Below, piece by piece: positions 46,668 to 56,151 of a stretch of DNA of 64,000 bases. The notes under the pieces are model-generated. The model saw only the letters and a list, made by a program, of their open reading frames with translations, was not told the DNA's origin and ran no database searches. A program made the position numbers and the translations under genes. Every line of letters starts with the position of its first letter. Position 1 is the first letter of the stretch. The DNA is from Rhizobium sp. BK650. GTDB lineage: Bacteria > Pseudomonadota > Alphaproteobacteria > Rhizobiales > Rhizobiaceae. The stretch covers positions 124,001-188,000 of the forward strand of contig NZ_JACIBK010000005.1 of the NCBI RefSeq assembly GCF_014195325.1. Reading direction: 5' to 3'.

Positions 46668-46706
46668 GTCGGCGCAGCCGACGAAACGATCCAGTCAATC
46701 GTTTCG
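46668..46706. repeat. Tandem hairpins in the nirB-nirD gap
   Basis: Two adjacent stem-loops occupy the gap: GTCGGC-GCA-GCCGAC (46668-46682) and CGAAACGAT-CCAGTCA-ATCGTTTCG (46682-46706). The second is the type of short palindrome that occurs many times between rhizobial genes. It may stabilise the upstream nirB message or have been inserted as a repeat. Copy number in the genome cannot be judged here. Confidence 0.5.
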
Positions 46707-46765
46707 AAGGACGAACGCCCGGAGCGCGAGCGAAGGGCTAGGCCACCCAAAAAAGAAGGACTTAA

Positions 46766-47098
46766 ATGATGAACTGGCATCCGATCGGCGACATTTCCGA
46801 TATCCCGCTGCGTGGCTCTCGCTGCGTAAAAACTCCGCATATGAACATCTCGGTCTTCCGCACCGGAGAGGACGAGGTCTATGCGATCGAAAACCGCTGC
46901 CCGCATAAAGGCGGGCCACTTTCGGAGGGGATCGTGCACGGCAATGCCGTTACCTGCCCACTGCATAATTGGGTGATTTCATTGGAAACCGGCAAGGCAC
47001 TCGGCGCCGATGACGGCGCGGTGCGCACGATCCCGCTCAGAAAAGAGGCCGGCACGCTCTATATCGCACTCGAAAGCCTCATGATGGCGGCCGAATGA
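46766..47098 (+). CDS. nirD: Nitrite reductase small subunit NirD
   Basis: 110 residues of Rieske fold. Both ligand boxes are complete, CPHKGG and CPLHNW, so a [2Fe-2S] cluster could be bound; many NirD proteins lack these residues. ATG 46766 follows AAGGACTTAA. The stop overlaps the start of the nitrate reductase gene by four bases. Works with NirB in the cytoplasm. Confidence 0.94.
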   Translation: MMNWHPIGDISDIPLRGSRCVKTPHMNISVFRTGEDEVYAIENRCPHKGGPLSEGIVHGNAVTCPLHNWVISLETGKALGADDGAVRTIPLRKEAGTLYIALESLMMAAE

Positions 47099-49752
47099 TG
47101 GAAAGGGAGGTCAAGACCACCTGTCCCTATTGCGGCGTCGGCTGCGGCGTAGTCGCCAAGGTGGACGAGACCGGCACCGTCACGGTGAAAGGCGACCCGG
47201 AGCATCCGGCCAATTTCGGCCGGCTCTGCTCCAAAGGTTCCGCACTCGCCGAAACGATCGATCTCGACGGTCGCTTGCTCCACCCCGAAATCGACGGCAG
47301 GCAGGCCGGATGGGACGAGGCTCTCGATCTTGTCGCGAAGCGTTTCTCAGAAACCGTTGCGGCACACGGGCCGGACTCGGTCGCCTTCTATGTTTCGGGC
47401 CAGCTGCTGACCGAAGACTATTACGTCGCCAACAAGCTCATGAAGGGTTTTATCGGCTCGGCCAATATCGACACCAATTCACGCCTCTGCATGTCCTCGT
47501 CGGTCGCCGGCCATCGCCGTGCTTTCGGTTCGGATACCGTGCCCGGCCTCTATGAGGATCTGGAGCTCGCCGATCTCGTCGTACTGACCGGTTCGAACCT
47601 CGCCTGGTGTCATCCCGTTATCTACCAGCGGCTGGTGGCCGCCAAGGCCGCCCGGCCGGGCGTGAAGATCGTCGTCATCGATCCGCGCCGGACGATGACC
47701 TGCGATATTGCCGATCTGCATCTTGCTATCCGGCCTGACGGCGATGTGTCGCTCTTCATGGGACTGTTCGCGCATCTCGCGGCAAGCCCCGCCATCAATC
47801 AAAACTACATCGGTGCCCATACCGAAGGTTTCGGCGCGGCCTTTGCCGCTGCGGCTGCGCTGACATCGGTCGAACTGCTTGATCGCACCGGCCTGCCGGC
47901 TATGCAGGTGAGAGAGTTCTTCCGACTGTTTGAAACCACTGAGAGGGTCGTCACCTGCTACAGCCAGGGCGTCAACCAGTCCGCTTCAGGCACCGACAAG
48001 GTCAATGCCATCATCAATTGCCATCTGGCGACGGGACGCATAGGCCGGCCTGGCATGGGGCCATTTTCGCTGACCGGGCAGCCGAATGCGATGGGTGGCC
48101 GCGAGGTCGGCGGCCTTGCCAACATGCTGGCCGCCCATATGGCGATCGAAAGCGCCGACGATCGCGACCGGGTTCAGCGTTTCTGGAATGCACCCGAGAT
48201 TGCAGCCAAGCCCGGTCTAAAAGCCGTCGACCTCTTCGGCGCCGTCGAGGACGGCCGCGTCAAGGCGCTCTGGATCATGGCGACCAATCCGGTTGTCTCC
48301 CTGCCGGATGCGCGCCGCGTCGAAGCGGCGATCGCCGCCTGTCCATTCGTGGTCGTGTCCGACATGTTGCGCGAAACCGACACGACACGGCACGCCCATG
48401 TGCTCCTGCCGTCGCTCGGCTGGGGCGAGAAAGACGGAACGGTCACCAATTCGGAACGCCGCGTATCCCGGCAACGTCCCTTTCTCGATCCGCCCGGAGA
48501 AGCCCGCCCCGACTGGTGGCAGATAGCGGAGGTCGGCCGCAGAATGGGCTTTGACGCCTTCGACTATACGTCGCCGTCCGATATTTTTGCCGAACATGCC
48601 GCCCTGTCCGCCTTCGAGAACAACGGTAGCCGCGACTTCGATATCGGCGCCTATGCCGACATAGAGCAGCCTGCCTATGATGCATTGACGCCGTTCCAGT
48701 GGCCGCAGCCGTTCGGAACGGGGACACGCGAAACGCGGTTCTTCGCTGAGGGCGGTTTCTTTCATTCCGATCGCAAGGCGCGTTTCGTTGCCGTCGAGCC
48801 GCCGGCAACCGACAGAACGGAACCAGCCTATCCGTTTACGCTGAATACCGGCCGCGTCCGCGACCAGTGGCACACTATGACACGCACCGGAAAAAGCGCG
48901 CGGCTGTCATCCCATATCGCGGAACCTTTCGCGGAAATCCATCCGCGCGACGCGATGGACCTCGGTGTTGCCGATGCTGACCTCGTTCAGGTCGAAAGCG
49001 CCTATGGCAGGGCGATCATCCGCGCGCTGGTGACCGACCGGCAGGCACGCGGCAGCGTTTTCGTGCCCATGCACTGGAACGACCAGAATTCAGCCAAAGC
49101 GCGGATCGGCGCTGTCGTCAAGCCTGCAACGGACCCCATTTCGGGGCAGCCCGCCTCGAAGAATGTTGCGGTTGCCGTCAGCCGCTATCACGCTTCCGCC
49201 TACGGCTTCGCCGTCAGCGTAACAAAGCCGGATGCGCTCGGAGCGGATTACTGGGCACTCGCCAAAGCCGATGGCGGCTGGCGGCTGGAGATTGCGTTCC
49301 GTGACGGCATCGAAGACTGGACCGCCTGGTGCCGGAAAAGCTTCGGCATTGCAGACCATATCGAGCCATTGGGGTACACCGACCAGCAATCCGGTGATCG
49401 GCGTATCGCCTTCTTTGACGGAGAGAGATTGCTTGCCGCCCTGTTCGTTGCAAGGGAGCCGGTTGCCGTCGCGCGAAACTGGGCCGTATCACAATTGGCT
49501 GCGGATCACAGCAATCTGCGCCGCCGCTTTGCCATCATCGCCGGGCGCCCGGGCGCCGACAGACCGGATCCAGGTGCAACGGTCTGTTCATGCTTCAGCG
49601 TCGGCGTCAACCAGATCGTCGCTGCCGTTCGTTCCGGCTGCCGTAGCGTCGAGGCGATCGGCAGCGCGCTCAAGGCCGGCACCAATTGCGGCTCTTGCCG
49701 CGCCGAAATCAGGGGGATCATCAATGCCTGTGTTGCAGACGCTGCCGAATGA
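47095..49752 (+). CDS. nasA: Assimilatory nitrate reductase catalytic subunit NasA
   Basis: 885 residues; reduces nitrate to nitrite in the cytoplasm. The N-terminal [4Fe-4S] site is CPYCGVGCGV with RLCSKGSAL. Molybdopterin segments include NSRLCMSSSVAGHRRAFG and TGRIGRPGMGPFSLTGQPNA. The C-terminal tail is a BFD-like [2Fe-2S] domain (VCSCFSVGVNQIV, NCGSCRAEI), as in Klebsiella NasA. No separate NADH-dependent electron-transfer subunit (NasC or NasB type) is encoded in the operon, so electrons must come from elsewhere. Overlaps nirD by 4 and cysG by 29 bases. Confidence 0.95.
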   Translation: MMEREVKTTCPYCGVGCGVVAKVDETGTVTVKGDPEHPANFGRLCSKGSALAETIDLDGRLLHPEIDGRQAGWDEALDLVAKRFSETVAAHGPDSVAFYVSGQLLTEDYYVANKLMKGFIGSANIDTNSRLCMSSSVAGHRRAFGSDTVPGLYEDLELADLVVLTGSNLAWCHPVIYQRLVAAKAARPGVKIVVIDPRRTMTCDIADLHLAIRPDGDVSLFMGLFAHLAASPAINQNYIGAHTEGFGAAFAAAAALTSVELLDRTGLPAMQVREFFRLFETTERVVTCYSQGVNQSASGTDKVNAIINCHLATGRIGRPGMGPFSLTGQPNAMGGREVGGLANMLAAHMAIESADDRDRVQRFWNAPEIAAKPGLKAVDLFGAVEDGRVKALWIMATNPVVSLPDARRVEAAIAACPFVVVSDMLRETDTTRHAHVLLPSLGWGEKDGTVTNSERRVSRQRPFLDPPGEARPDWWQIAEVGRRMGFDAFDYTSPSDIFAEHAALSAFENNGSRDFDIGAYADIEQPAYDALTPFQWPQPFGTGTRETRFFAEGGFFHSDRKARFVAVEPPATDRTEPAYPFTLNTGRVRDQWHTMTRTGKSARLSSHIAEPFAEIHPRDAMDLGVADADLVQVESAYGRAIIRALVTDRQARGSVFVPMHWNDQNSAKARIGAVVKPATDPISGQPASKNVAVAVSRYHASAYGFAVSVTKPDALGADYWALAKADGGWRLEIAFRDGIEDWTAWCRKSFGIADHIEPLGYTDQQSGDRRIAFFDGERLLAALFVAREPVAVARNWAVSQLAADHSNLRRRFAIIAGRPGADRPDPGATVCSCFSVGVNQIVAAVRSGCRSVEAIGSALKAGTNCGSCRAEIRGIINACVADAAE

Positions 49753-51199
49753 AGTTGCCGCGCGAGCATCGGCCCGGATGGCGCCGCTCGCCAAGCTGCC
49801 GATCTTCTGGTCGCTTGCCGGACAACGGGTGGTCGTCGCCGGTGGCTCGGATGCCTGCGCCTGGAAGGCGGAGCTGTTCGCCGCCTGCGGCGCGAAGGTC
49901 GAGATCCATGCGGAAATGCTTGGCGAAGCCTGTGCCACTCTCATTGAACGAGGCTCACCACATCCAGAAGGTGGGCTCGCCCACCATCCGGTGGCATGGC
50001 GCGAAGACATTCTTGCAGGTGCGGCGCTTGCAGTAGCAGACTGCGAGGATGAGGCCGAGGCTCGAACGTTTTTCGAAGCAGCAGGGCGAGCCGGCGTTCC
50101 CGTCAACGTGATCGACAAGCCGGCCTTCTGCCAGTTCCAGTTCGGCTCCATCGTCAATCGCTCGCCCGTCGTGGTATCAATTTCGACGGATGGCGCCGCC
50201 CCCATCCTTGCGCAGGCCATTCGCCGCCGCATCGAAACGCTGTTGCCGACATCCCTGAAGGCCTGGGCGTCCCTTGCCCAGTCGCTGCGCGAAGAGATTG
50301 CCCTTCGTCTGAAGCCTGGCGCAGAACGGCGCGCCTTCTGGGAGCGTTTTGTCGATCGCGCTTTCGCAGCTGAGCCGACGGAAGCAAACAAGCGTGATCT
50401 GCTCGCCAATATGGAAAAGCCAACTCAGGCACGCGACGTCGGACGGGTAACGCTTGTCGGCGCCGGTCCGGGTGATGCCGAGTATCTGACCCTGAAGGCC
50501 GTGCGGGCATTGCAGGCCGCCGATGTCATCCTGTTCGATGATCTGGTGTCGGACGAGGTTCTGGAACTGGCGCGGCGCGAGGCCAAGCGCCTGCTCGTCG
50601 GCAAACGCGGCGGGCGCGAAAGCTGCCGCCAGGAAGACATCAACGAGATGATGCTGACTTTCGCCAAAGCCGGCAAGAATGTCGCCCGGCTAAAATCCGG
50701 CGACCCGATGATCTTCGGCCGCGCCGGCGAGGAGATTGCCTATCTGAAACAGCATGATATTCCGGTCGACGTCGTACCCGGCATCACGGCTGCGAGCGCC
50801 ATGGCGTCGCGGCTCGGCATTTCGTTGACACATCGCGATCATGCGCAGACCGTCCAGTTCGTCACCGGCCATTCGCGCCACGGCGAGCTGCCGGAGACGG
50901 TCGACTGGCAGGCGCTTGCAGACCGGAACAAGACGACGGTCTTTTACATGGGTGGGCGAACCGCCGGCGGCATACAGACGAGGCTGATCGCCGCTGGGCT
51001 TGCTGCAGAAACGCCGGTCGTGATCGTCAGCTCTGTTGCCAATGCCGACGAACGGCGCTGGAGCGGCAATCTGGAAGATCTGGCGACCGCGATGACGGAT
51101 ATCGGCTTCGACAGGCCCGTGCTGATCGGTGTTGGAGACGTTTTTGCTGCTTGCCGCCTGATGATGGAAAGCAATTTACGTGCCGCTGTCAGCGCCTAG
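49724..51199 (+). CDS. cysG: Siroheme synthase CysG
   Basis: 491 residues making siroheme, the cofactor of NirB. The N-terminal ~200 residues form the NAD-dependent precorrin-2 dehydrogenase/ferrochelatase (RVVVAGGSDACAWKAEL; CQFQFGSIVNRSPVVVSIST). The C-terminal half is uroporphyrinogen-III methyltransferase (LVGAGPGDAEYLTLKA, GRAGEEI, VVPGITAASA). ATG 49724 with AGGGGG upstream lies inside the last 29 bases of nasA, a coupled overlap. Last gene of the nitrate operon. Confidence 0.95.
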   Translation: MPVLQTLPNEVAARASARMAPLAKLPIFWSLAGQRVVVAGGSDACAWKAELFAACGAKVEIHAEMLGEACATLIERGSPHPEGGLAHHPVAWREDILAGAALAVADCEDEAEARTFFEAAGRAGVPVNVIDKPAFCQFQFGSIVNRSPVVVSISTDGAAPILAQAIRRRIETLLPTSLKAWASLAQSLREEIALRLKPGAERRAFWERFVDRAFAAEPTEANKRDLLANMEKPTQARDVGRVTLVGAGPGDAEYLTLKAVRALQAADVILFDDLVSDEVLELARREAKRLLVGKRGGRESCRQEDINEMMLTFAKAGKNVARLKSGDPMIFGRAGEEIAYLKQHDIPVDVVPGITAASAMASRLGISLTHRDHAQTVQFVTGHSRHGELPETVDWQALADRNKTTVFYMGGRTAGGIQTRLIAAGLAAETPVVIVSSVANADERRWSGNLEDLATAMTDIGFDRPVLIGVGDVFAACRLMMESNLRAAVSA

Positions 51200-51608
51200 A
51201 GTCGCCACAGAACCGAAAATCTTGGATCAACCCTTTTTACCTCATGAAGGATTTAGAGTGGCTGGGGCAATGGCTACGTCGCCATAAGCCTCGTCGCGAT
51301 ATTTCACGAATTCGGGGGATGTAGAGCTTCGGCTTTAAGGCTGTGAGCCAGGGCCGCCACACATATCTTCTAAGTATCGGATGGCGAGTAATTTTCGAGT
51401 GGCAGAATTATTCCGCAGATCCCCAATAAATATAGGACGTCCGCAGCAGCAATTGAAGCCGCAGCCTGCTGACGAGTATATAACATCTCCAAACAATTCC
51501 CTGTATTAAGGACCGCGATGTTGCAACTTCGCGCTTAACGTGCGTAGTATTCTTGTTAGCTCAAATTGCATCGCATCTCCATTTCGCCAACTTAAGGGGG
51601 TTATCGAA
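51200..51608. other. Intergenic region before the secreted-enzyme cassette
   Basis: About 400 bases of lower GC with no convincing gene, hairpin terminator or known site. It separates the nitrate operon from the next plus-strand cassette and must hold the latter's promoter. Confidence 0.5.
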
Positions 51609-52712
51609 ATGAACCATTTGCGTGCTCTTCTCCTTTATTCTGCGGCGTTGCTTGCAACCAACTCCTGCGCCGCCGATGTCAAGGTTATTTCCTGGAACGT
51701 CGCTGCTTCGCCTTACGAAAAGGTTCTGGCCCGAGCGCCCGACTACAAGAAGATGGCCGACACTCTGTCGCCTGATGTGATCGTTCTCATCGAACTGACT
51801 GGACGACCCGATATCAAGGCCATCGCCGATGCCATCGATTGGCAGACCTATTATGCAACGGTGTCCGACGGACAGGTGCAGGGCGACGAAATCCACGCAG
51901 GCCTGGAGGTCGGCGTCCTTTCAAAGCTACCGATCACGTCGGTGATCGAGTTCGACCCCAAACCGGAGGGGCACGTCCACCAGGTTTTCACAAATGCCAA
52001 ACCGGACGGCGACAGCTCGATACCGGTGAAGGAAGCGCCATTAAAGGGCATCGACATGATGGGATTGGCGGCGACTGATCGCGGAACACTTCGTGTCGAT
52101 CTGGCAAATGGCCTGACTGTCTTCCCAGTCCATCTGAAATCGAATTCGAACGACGCCTGTTTCGCTGCGGATGATGCGATCAAGGACCTGAAGAAGCTTG
52201 GCTTGACTCCGGTCCCTGCTCTGCAAGCCGTCCTGGACAATGGGTCCGACGTAAAGGCCAAGGCGGACAAGGATAACGCGTTCAAACGCGAGCGGGTGAT
52301 CGCTGCAACCAAAACAGTAGCTGATCTAGCCGTCGCGGAGGGGCGAACCGTCTTGATCGCCGGAGATTGGAACACGTCCTTCGAACCCGGCAAGTTCGGC
52401 CAATCGTTCGACGATTGCCAACTGGCGGCTTTCTCATGCGCGAAGGCGCCTTTCCCGGCCAGTGCTTGTAGTGGTGACGGCTACGACGACACTTTCACAA
52501 TACTGACGGTGCCGCTGGCTGGCAGCCAGAAGTGGACCATGTTGACGAAAGACCTGGGCCGGACTTTCGATGAAATGGAGTTCGCAGACAAGGCGATTGA
52601 CCACATGGCGGTGCCAGATGCCGCGGCCCAGGCGTTCGCCGCCCCCAAGGTCGGTCCGGATACATTCGGCTCAGATCATTTCCCAATCTTGACCGTCTGG
52701 GCTGCTCCCTAA
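51609..52712 (+). CDS. Exported endonuclease/exonuclease/phosphatase-fold protein
   Basis: 367 residues with a signal peptide (LLLYSAALLATNSCA). The EEP (DNase I-like) catalytic framework is present: KVISWNVA at the N-terminus, IVLIELTGR with the metal Glu, IAGDWNTSF and the terminal SDHFPIL. Such enzymes cleave phosphodiester or phosphomonoester bonds; the substrate here is not evident. ATG 51609 lies after AAGGGGGTTATCGA. Followed nine bases later by the beta-helix gene. Codon use looks somewhat less GC-biased than the nitrate operon. Confidence 0.85.
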   Translation: MNHLRALLLYSAALLATNSCAADVKVISWNVAASPYEKVLARAPDYKKMADTLSPDVIVLIELTGRPDIKAIADAIDWQTYYATVSDGQVQGDEIHAGLEVGVLSKLPITSVIEFDPKPEGHVHQVFTNAKPDGDSSIPVKEAPLKGIDMMGLAATDRGTLRVDLANGLTVFPVHLKSNSNDACFAADDAIKDLKKLGLTPVPALQAVLDNGSDVKAKADKDNAFKRERVIAATKTVADLAVAEGRTVLIAGDWNTSFEPGKFGQSFDDCQLAAFSCAKAPFPASACSGDGYDDTFTILTVPLAGSQKWTMLTKDLGRTFDEMEFADKAIDHMAVPDAAAQAFAAPKVGPDTFGSDHFPILTVWAAP

Positions 52713-52720
52713 TCAATCAC

Positions 52721-54340
52721 ATGAAGGGAGACAATTCTGTGGGAAGATCGCGCGATGCAGGGCCAGATGACGTTCACAAATGGGTGCGAAAGCTAGTTGC
52801 AGGCGATCGGCTCCACCTGACCAAAGGAGACTACGAGAAGCCCATCGTCCTGTCCTCGCTTGCGGGAACGGAAAAAGAGCCAATCATCGTTCACGGTAGC
52901 CAGTCGGTGCTGGGGCCAAAAGTGAGCTTCGAAGCCTTCAAGGAGACCGGTAACAAGCTCGCCGCTGCTCAAGAGGCGGGAGGCAGTTTCCCTGGTCTCT
53001 ATTACCTCGCCGACAATGGGGTCCTTGTCCTCAAGAACTGCCAGTGGATCACAATCGAGAACCTATCCTTTGATGGCTGCTGGCCCACCGCGATTTATCT
53101 GGAAAACTGCCAGCACATTACACTTCGCAGGCTTAAGATCAGTGGCGGCACATTCGCAATCGGTGCCACCGGCATCACCACAAGACATATCCTCGTTGAA
53201 GACTGCGACTGGGTCCAGGACCCCAGCGGCAACGGCTGGGACTTATGCGCCGCGATCCGCAACGGGGAACCGATTGACAAGGAGTTGGAAGGCAAACCTT
53301 CCGCTCTGTGGCGAGAGGTCGATTGGGAACAGGTGCACGGCGAGCGTTCTGAAACTGGAAGGCTAGTGGACATCAAAAAAGATGCGCGAGCCTACGACGG
53401 CGACTTCTTCCGCGCATGGAGCATCGCGGGCTACGTCGTCATCAGAAACAACGTCATCGTCGACGCCTTCAACGGGGTTCATTTCTTCAACCAGGTGGCG
53501 GAATCGATTGTCGACAGTTGTTCGCGCAACGTCCTTATCGAAGGCAACTGGTTCATCCGCATCCGAGACAACGCGGTTGAACCGGAGAACTTCGCTTGGA
53601 ACTGGACGGTCAGATACAACATGATCGTCGACTGCTATATGCCGTTTTCACTTCAGATGGCGCGTTCCGGCTACTTCTATATCTACGGGAATCTCGGATG
53701 GAACCTCCGAAAACCAGGTCCCGATAACGACCAACACACACGGGGCCAGTTTTTCAAATTCCCGTCCGAGCACGTAGCGGACGGCCCACACTACACCTTT
53801 AACAACAGCTGGATGCTGCGAGCGCCGTTGGCGAAAAAGGCACGTTTCGCAAATTTCGTCCACGTTAACAATGCCATCGACTACTACGAAAGCGACCCGG
53901 CAGCGACAGCACCATTCGGCAAGAACTTCGCCGATCTCGCCCCGCCAGGATCGCAGCAACAAGAAACCCTCAATTTTGAGAGCGAGCATTTCACGAAGGC
54001 GTGGCAGCTCCTTGGGATCAAATTTGATGGGGACGTAATCCACCATCCATCCTTCCCTGACCAAGTGCGAGCTGCCGGGTATCCGGTTGGGTTCGCAGCA
54101 AGCAACCTTTCTCCTGACTTTGAGGATAAGACGCCCGGCCGCCCGGAAGGTCTTAAGACCCACACTCCGCACAAAGCCGTCGCCCTGACAGTGTTGCTGC
54201 CGGATGGCGGCGAAGAGCCCGCAGTCCAGGACAACACGCATCAGGTCGGAGCGTGGCAAGGTTCGAAGCGCATTGTGTTGGAAGAACCCGTGTTTTGGTC
54301 GTACTGGCCAGGCCGTCAAGCAGACAGCGAGGTCTCGTGA
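52721..54340 (+). CDS. Right-handed parallel beta-helix protein
   Basis: 539 residues (533 if GTG 52739, which has AAGGGAG upstream, is the true start). Repeating short strands with Asn/Ile/Val ladders (VLVLKNCQWITIENLSFDGC, AIYLENCQHITLRRLKISGG, YVVIRNNVIVDAFNG, NVLIEGNWFIRI) are typical of polysaccharide-lyase or pectate-type beta-helices. No signal peptide is visible from either start, which is odd because both neighbours are exported. Catalytic residues cannot be named. Its stop overlaps the next start as GTGA. Confidence 0.75.
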   Translation: MKGDNSVGRSRDAGPDDVHKWVRKLVAGDRLHLTKGDYEKPIVLSSLAGTEKEPIIVHGSQSVLGPKVSFEAFKETGNKLAAAQEAGGSFPGLYYLADNGVLVLKNCQWITIENLSFDGCWPTAIYLENCQHITLRRLKISGGTFAIGATGITTRHILVEDCDWVQDPSGNGWDLCAAIRNGEPIDKELEGKPSALWREVDWEQVHGERSETGRLVDIKKDARAYDGDFFRAWSIAGYVVIRNNVIVDAFNGVHFFNQVAESIVDSCSRNVLIEGNWFIRIRDNAVEPENFAWNWTVRYNMIVDCYMPFSLQMARSGYFYIYGNLGWNLRKPGPDNDQHTRGQFFKFPSEHVADGPHYTFNNSWMLRAPLAKKARFANFVHVNNAIDYYESDPAATAPFGKNFADLAPPGSQQQETLNFESEHFTKAWQLLGIKFDGDVIHHPSFPDQVRAAGYPVGFAASNLSPDFEDKTPGRPEGLKTHTPHKAVALTVLLPDGGEEPAVQDNTHQVGAWQGSKRIVLEEPVFWSYWPGRQADSEVS

Positions 54341-55536
54341 GACTCCTCAAGTTCCTAATCTTGGTCGCGATTGCGTCACTAGCCGTTCATTCGCTGTCGA
54401 ACGCGAACGAGCCAATCAAGACACTCCCGATTGCTGCACCTCCTCTGGCCTCCCAAATAAACGACTTCGGGCACCACCTGCACGACATCGACGTCTGGTG
54501 TTCTTTGAAGACGCGTTGCGATATTCAGCGATATGTACAGCAGACGGGTGTCTGCGCTCTCTATGTCATCAAGAACCGCATGGTTCGGGTCGAGCTTTTT
54601 CATCCCAAGGACATTTGTGAAGGAGGTAAGAACCGTATCGATAAGAAGTACGGTGTTGCCTCGATGGCAAAATCACTGACGTCTACCTTGCTCGGTCAGG
54701 TGCTTGCCGATAAATATCACCTTCAAACGAAGACTCAATTCAAGGCCGTCATGCAAAGGCAAGTTGGCAGCTTTCTTAGGCTTCCTAACCGCATGACGCT
54801 GGCTGAAAGCTATTCAACCGTGCGTCTCGACCAGCTGCTATCGATGCGGTCGGATATCCAGTGGCGGGAGGCCTATTGGCCAGCATTGGTTTCGGACTCC
54901 ATTGCGTTCGACAAGGAAGTTCGAACGCCTCCGCGAAAACAGACTCTAATCGGCTTCGCATCCCGCTACAGGCTCACCCGGCATCGAGATGAAAGGTTCA
55001 ACTACTCGGCGTTGGATGCAGCCATGGCAATGGCAGTGGTGCGGGACATCTCGTCCATCCGACCGCTGAAAGCATTTGAGAAGGGCGTTTGGACGATGAT
55101 TGGAGCGGCACACTCTGCCAAATGGAACGTCGACATTGACGGCGATCCTATCGGGTCCTGCTGCTTCAAAGCGCGGATCGATGATCTTGCTCGTTTCGGT
55201 GATTTCATCCTCCACAAGGGACAAGGGAAAGGTATCCCAGCAGCATGGTTCGACCTGGCAACCGCACGAACGGAGGGCCGCTTCGCGGGCCTTCAAGATG
55301 AAAGCGAGCCAGCGGACGATAGCTGCACCTTGGGCTACGGATATTTTTGGTGGCTGAGAAAGAACCGCGCTGATTATTTTGCGTTCGGTCGTTTCGGACA
55401 ATTTATTCACATCTATCCGAAGGAGAATGTCGTGATCGTTCAGATGTCGGCTTGGGATGAGGTCCCGGTCAGCGACCATGCAAGATGCATCGCTCTGAAG
55501 ACGCACGATGCCATTGTTCGCCAGCTTAGACATTGA
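54337..55536 (+). CDS. Exported beta-lactamase-fold serine hydrolase
   Basis: 399 residues with a signal peptide (RLLKFLILVAIASLAVHSLSNA). The class C-like nucleophile motif is S109-M-A-K112 in GVASMAKSL, and the second-motif tyrosine is Y223 in RFNYSALDAAM, as in 6-aminohexanoate-dimer-hydrolase-like proteins. Several cysteines suggest disulfides (VWCSLKTRCD, GSCCF). GTG 54337 overlaps the previous stop; GAGG precedes it. Probable esterase, amidase or peptidase. Third gene of the secreted cassette. Confidence 0.82.
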   Translation: MRLLKFLILVAIASLAVHSLSNANEPIKTLPIAAPPLASQINDFGHHLHDIDVWCSLKTRCDIQRYVQQTGVCALYVIKNRMVRVELFHPKDICEGGKNRIDKKYGVASMAKSLTSTLLGQVLADKYHLQTKTQFKAVMQRQVGSFLRLPNRMTLAESYSTVRLDQLLSMRSDIQWREAYWPALVSDSIAFDKEVRTPPRKQTLIGFASRYRLTRHRDERFNYSALDAAMAMAVVRDISSIRPLKAFEKGVWTMIGAAHSAKWNVDIDGDPIGSCCFKARIDDLARFGDFILHKGQGKGIPAAWFDLATARTEGRFAGLQDESEPADDSCTLGYGYFWWLRKNRADYFAFGRFGQFIHIYPKENVVIVQMSAWDEVPVSDHARCIALKTHDAIVRQLRH

Positions 55537-55586
55537 GGGCTGACGGGCGACCGTCGCTTTAGCCCGGACTTTCCCGATCATCTCGC

Positions 55587-55642
55587 GTGGCGGAGCAGCT
55601 CGGGGCGCTCCGCCACATAGCCATAGAGCGCCCTTTCTTTTT
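55587..55642 (+). terminator. Terminator with two mutually exclusive hairpins
   Basis: GGGCGCTC (55603-55610) and GAGCGCCC (55626-55633) form an 8-bp stem followed by TTTCTTTTT, a standard intrinsic terminator for the secreted cassette. An upstream alternative, GTGGCGGAGC (55587-55596) with GCTCCGCCAC (55607-55616), is a perfect 10-bp stem sharing bases 55607-55610, so both cannot form at once. Confidence 0.75.
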
Positions 55643-55758
55643 ACACTCGACGGCTTTTTAGCGAGATCGCTTCCCGGCGAGATTTCAATTCCAAATTCTA
55701 AGATACTCGCGTATGTTGAATGCGGGGCTTGCAGTATTCCTACGTTGGGGTTGAGCAA

Positions 55759-56070
55759 ATGTGCTGGAATACGTCATCGGCATTCACGCCGGTCGGGATT
55801 GTTCTACGCGGTACAGCAACACGCAGAGTCGTACGGACGCTAGGTGATGCAGCACATCTCCTGATGAAGGAGTGGCCATCCGATGACGGCGAGGAATATG
55901 TAGCTGCCGTGAAAGCCTGCGTTGACGCAATCACGGGAAAAATCTCGCCGGAACATTTTCGGAAAATTCTCCTACGCGCGGCCAATGAGGCTGGTATTGC
56001 TGCTCTAGCTGTCGTCCATCAGGGATTAGAAGCGGGGCAACTGGCCCAGCCCTCCCAACAACAACGTTGA
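55759..56070 (+). CDS. DUF982 family protein
   Basis: 103 residues. The DUF982 pattern is clear: FTPVGIVLRGTATRRVVRTLGDAAHLLMKEWP written in order as PV strand, RTLGDAAHLL helix, EWP, then VKACVDAITG and LRAANEAGI. The family is abundant in rhizobia and has no assigned biochemical function. ATG 55759 is used because it begins just before the domain; its ribosome-binding site is weak. Confidence 0.8.
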   Translation: MCWNTSSAFTPVGIVLRGTATRRVVRTLGDAAHLLMKEWPSDDGEEYVAAVKACVDAITGKISPEHFRKILLRAANEAGIAALAVVHQGLEAGQLAQPSQQQR

Positions 56071-56151
56071 AAGGACCATTCGGCCAAACCGCCCCGACCG
56101 GCGTCCATCTATCGCAACCGCCTTGAATGGCGCTTCTCCAATCCAACCTTC

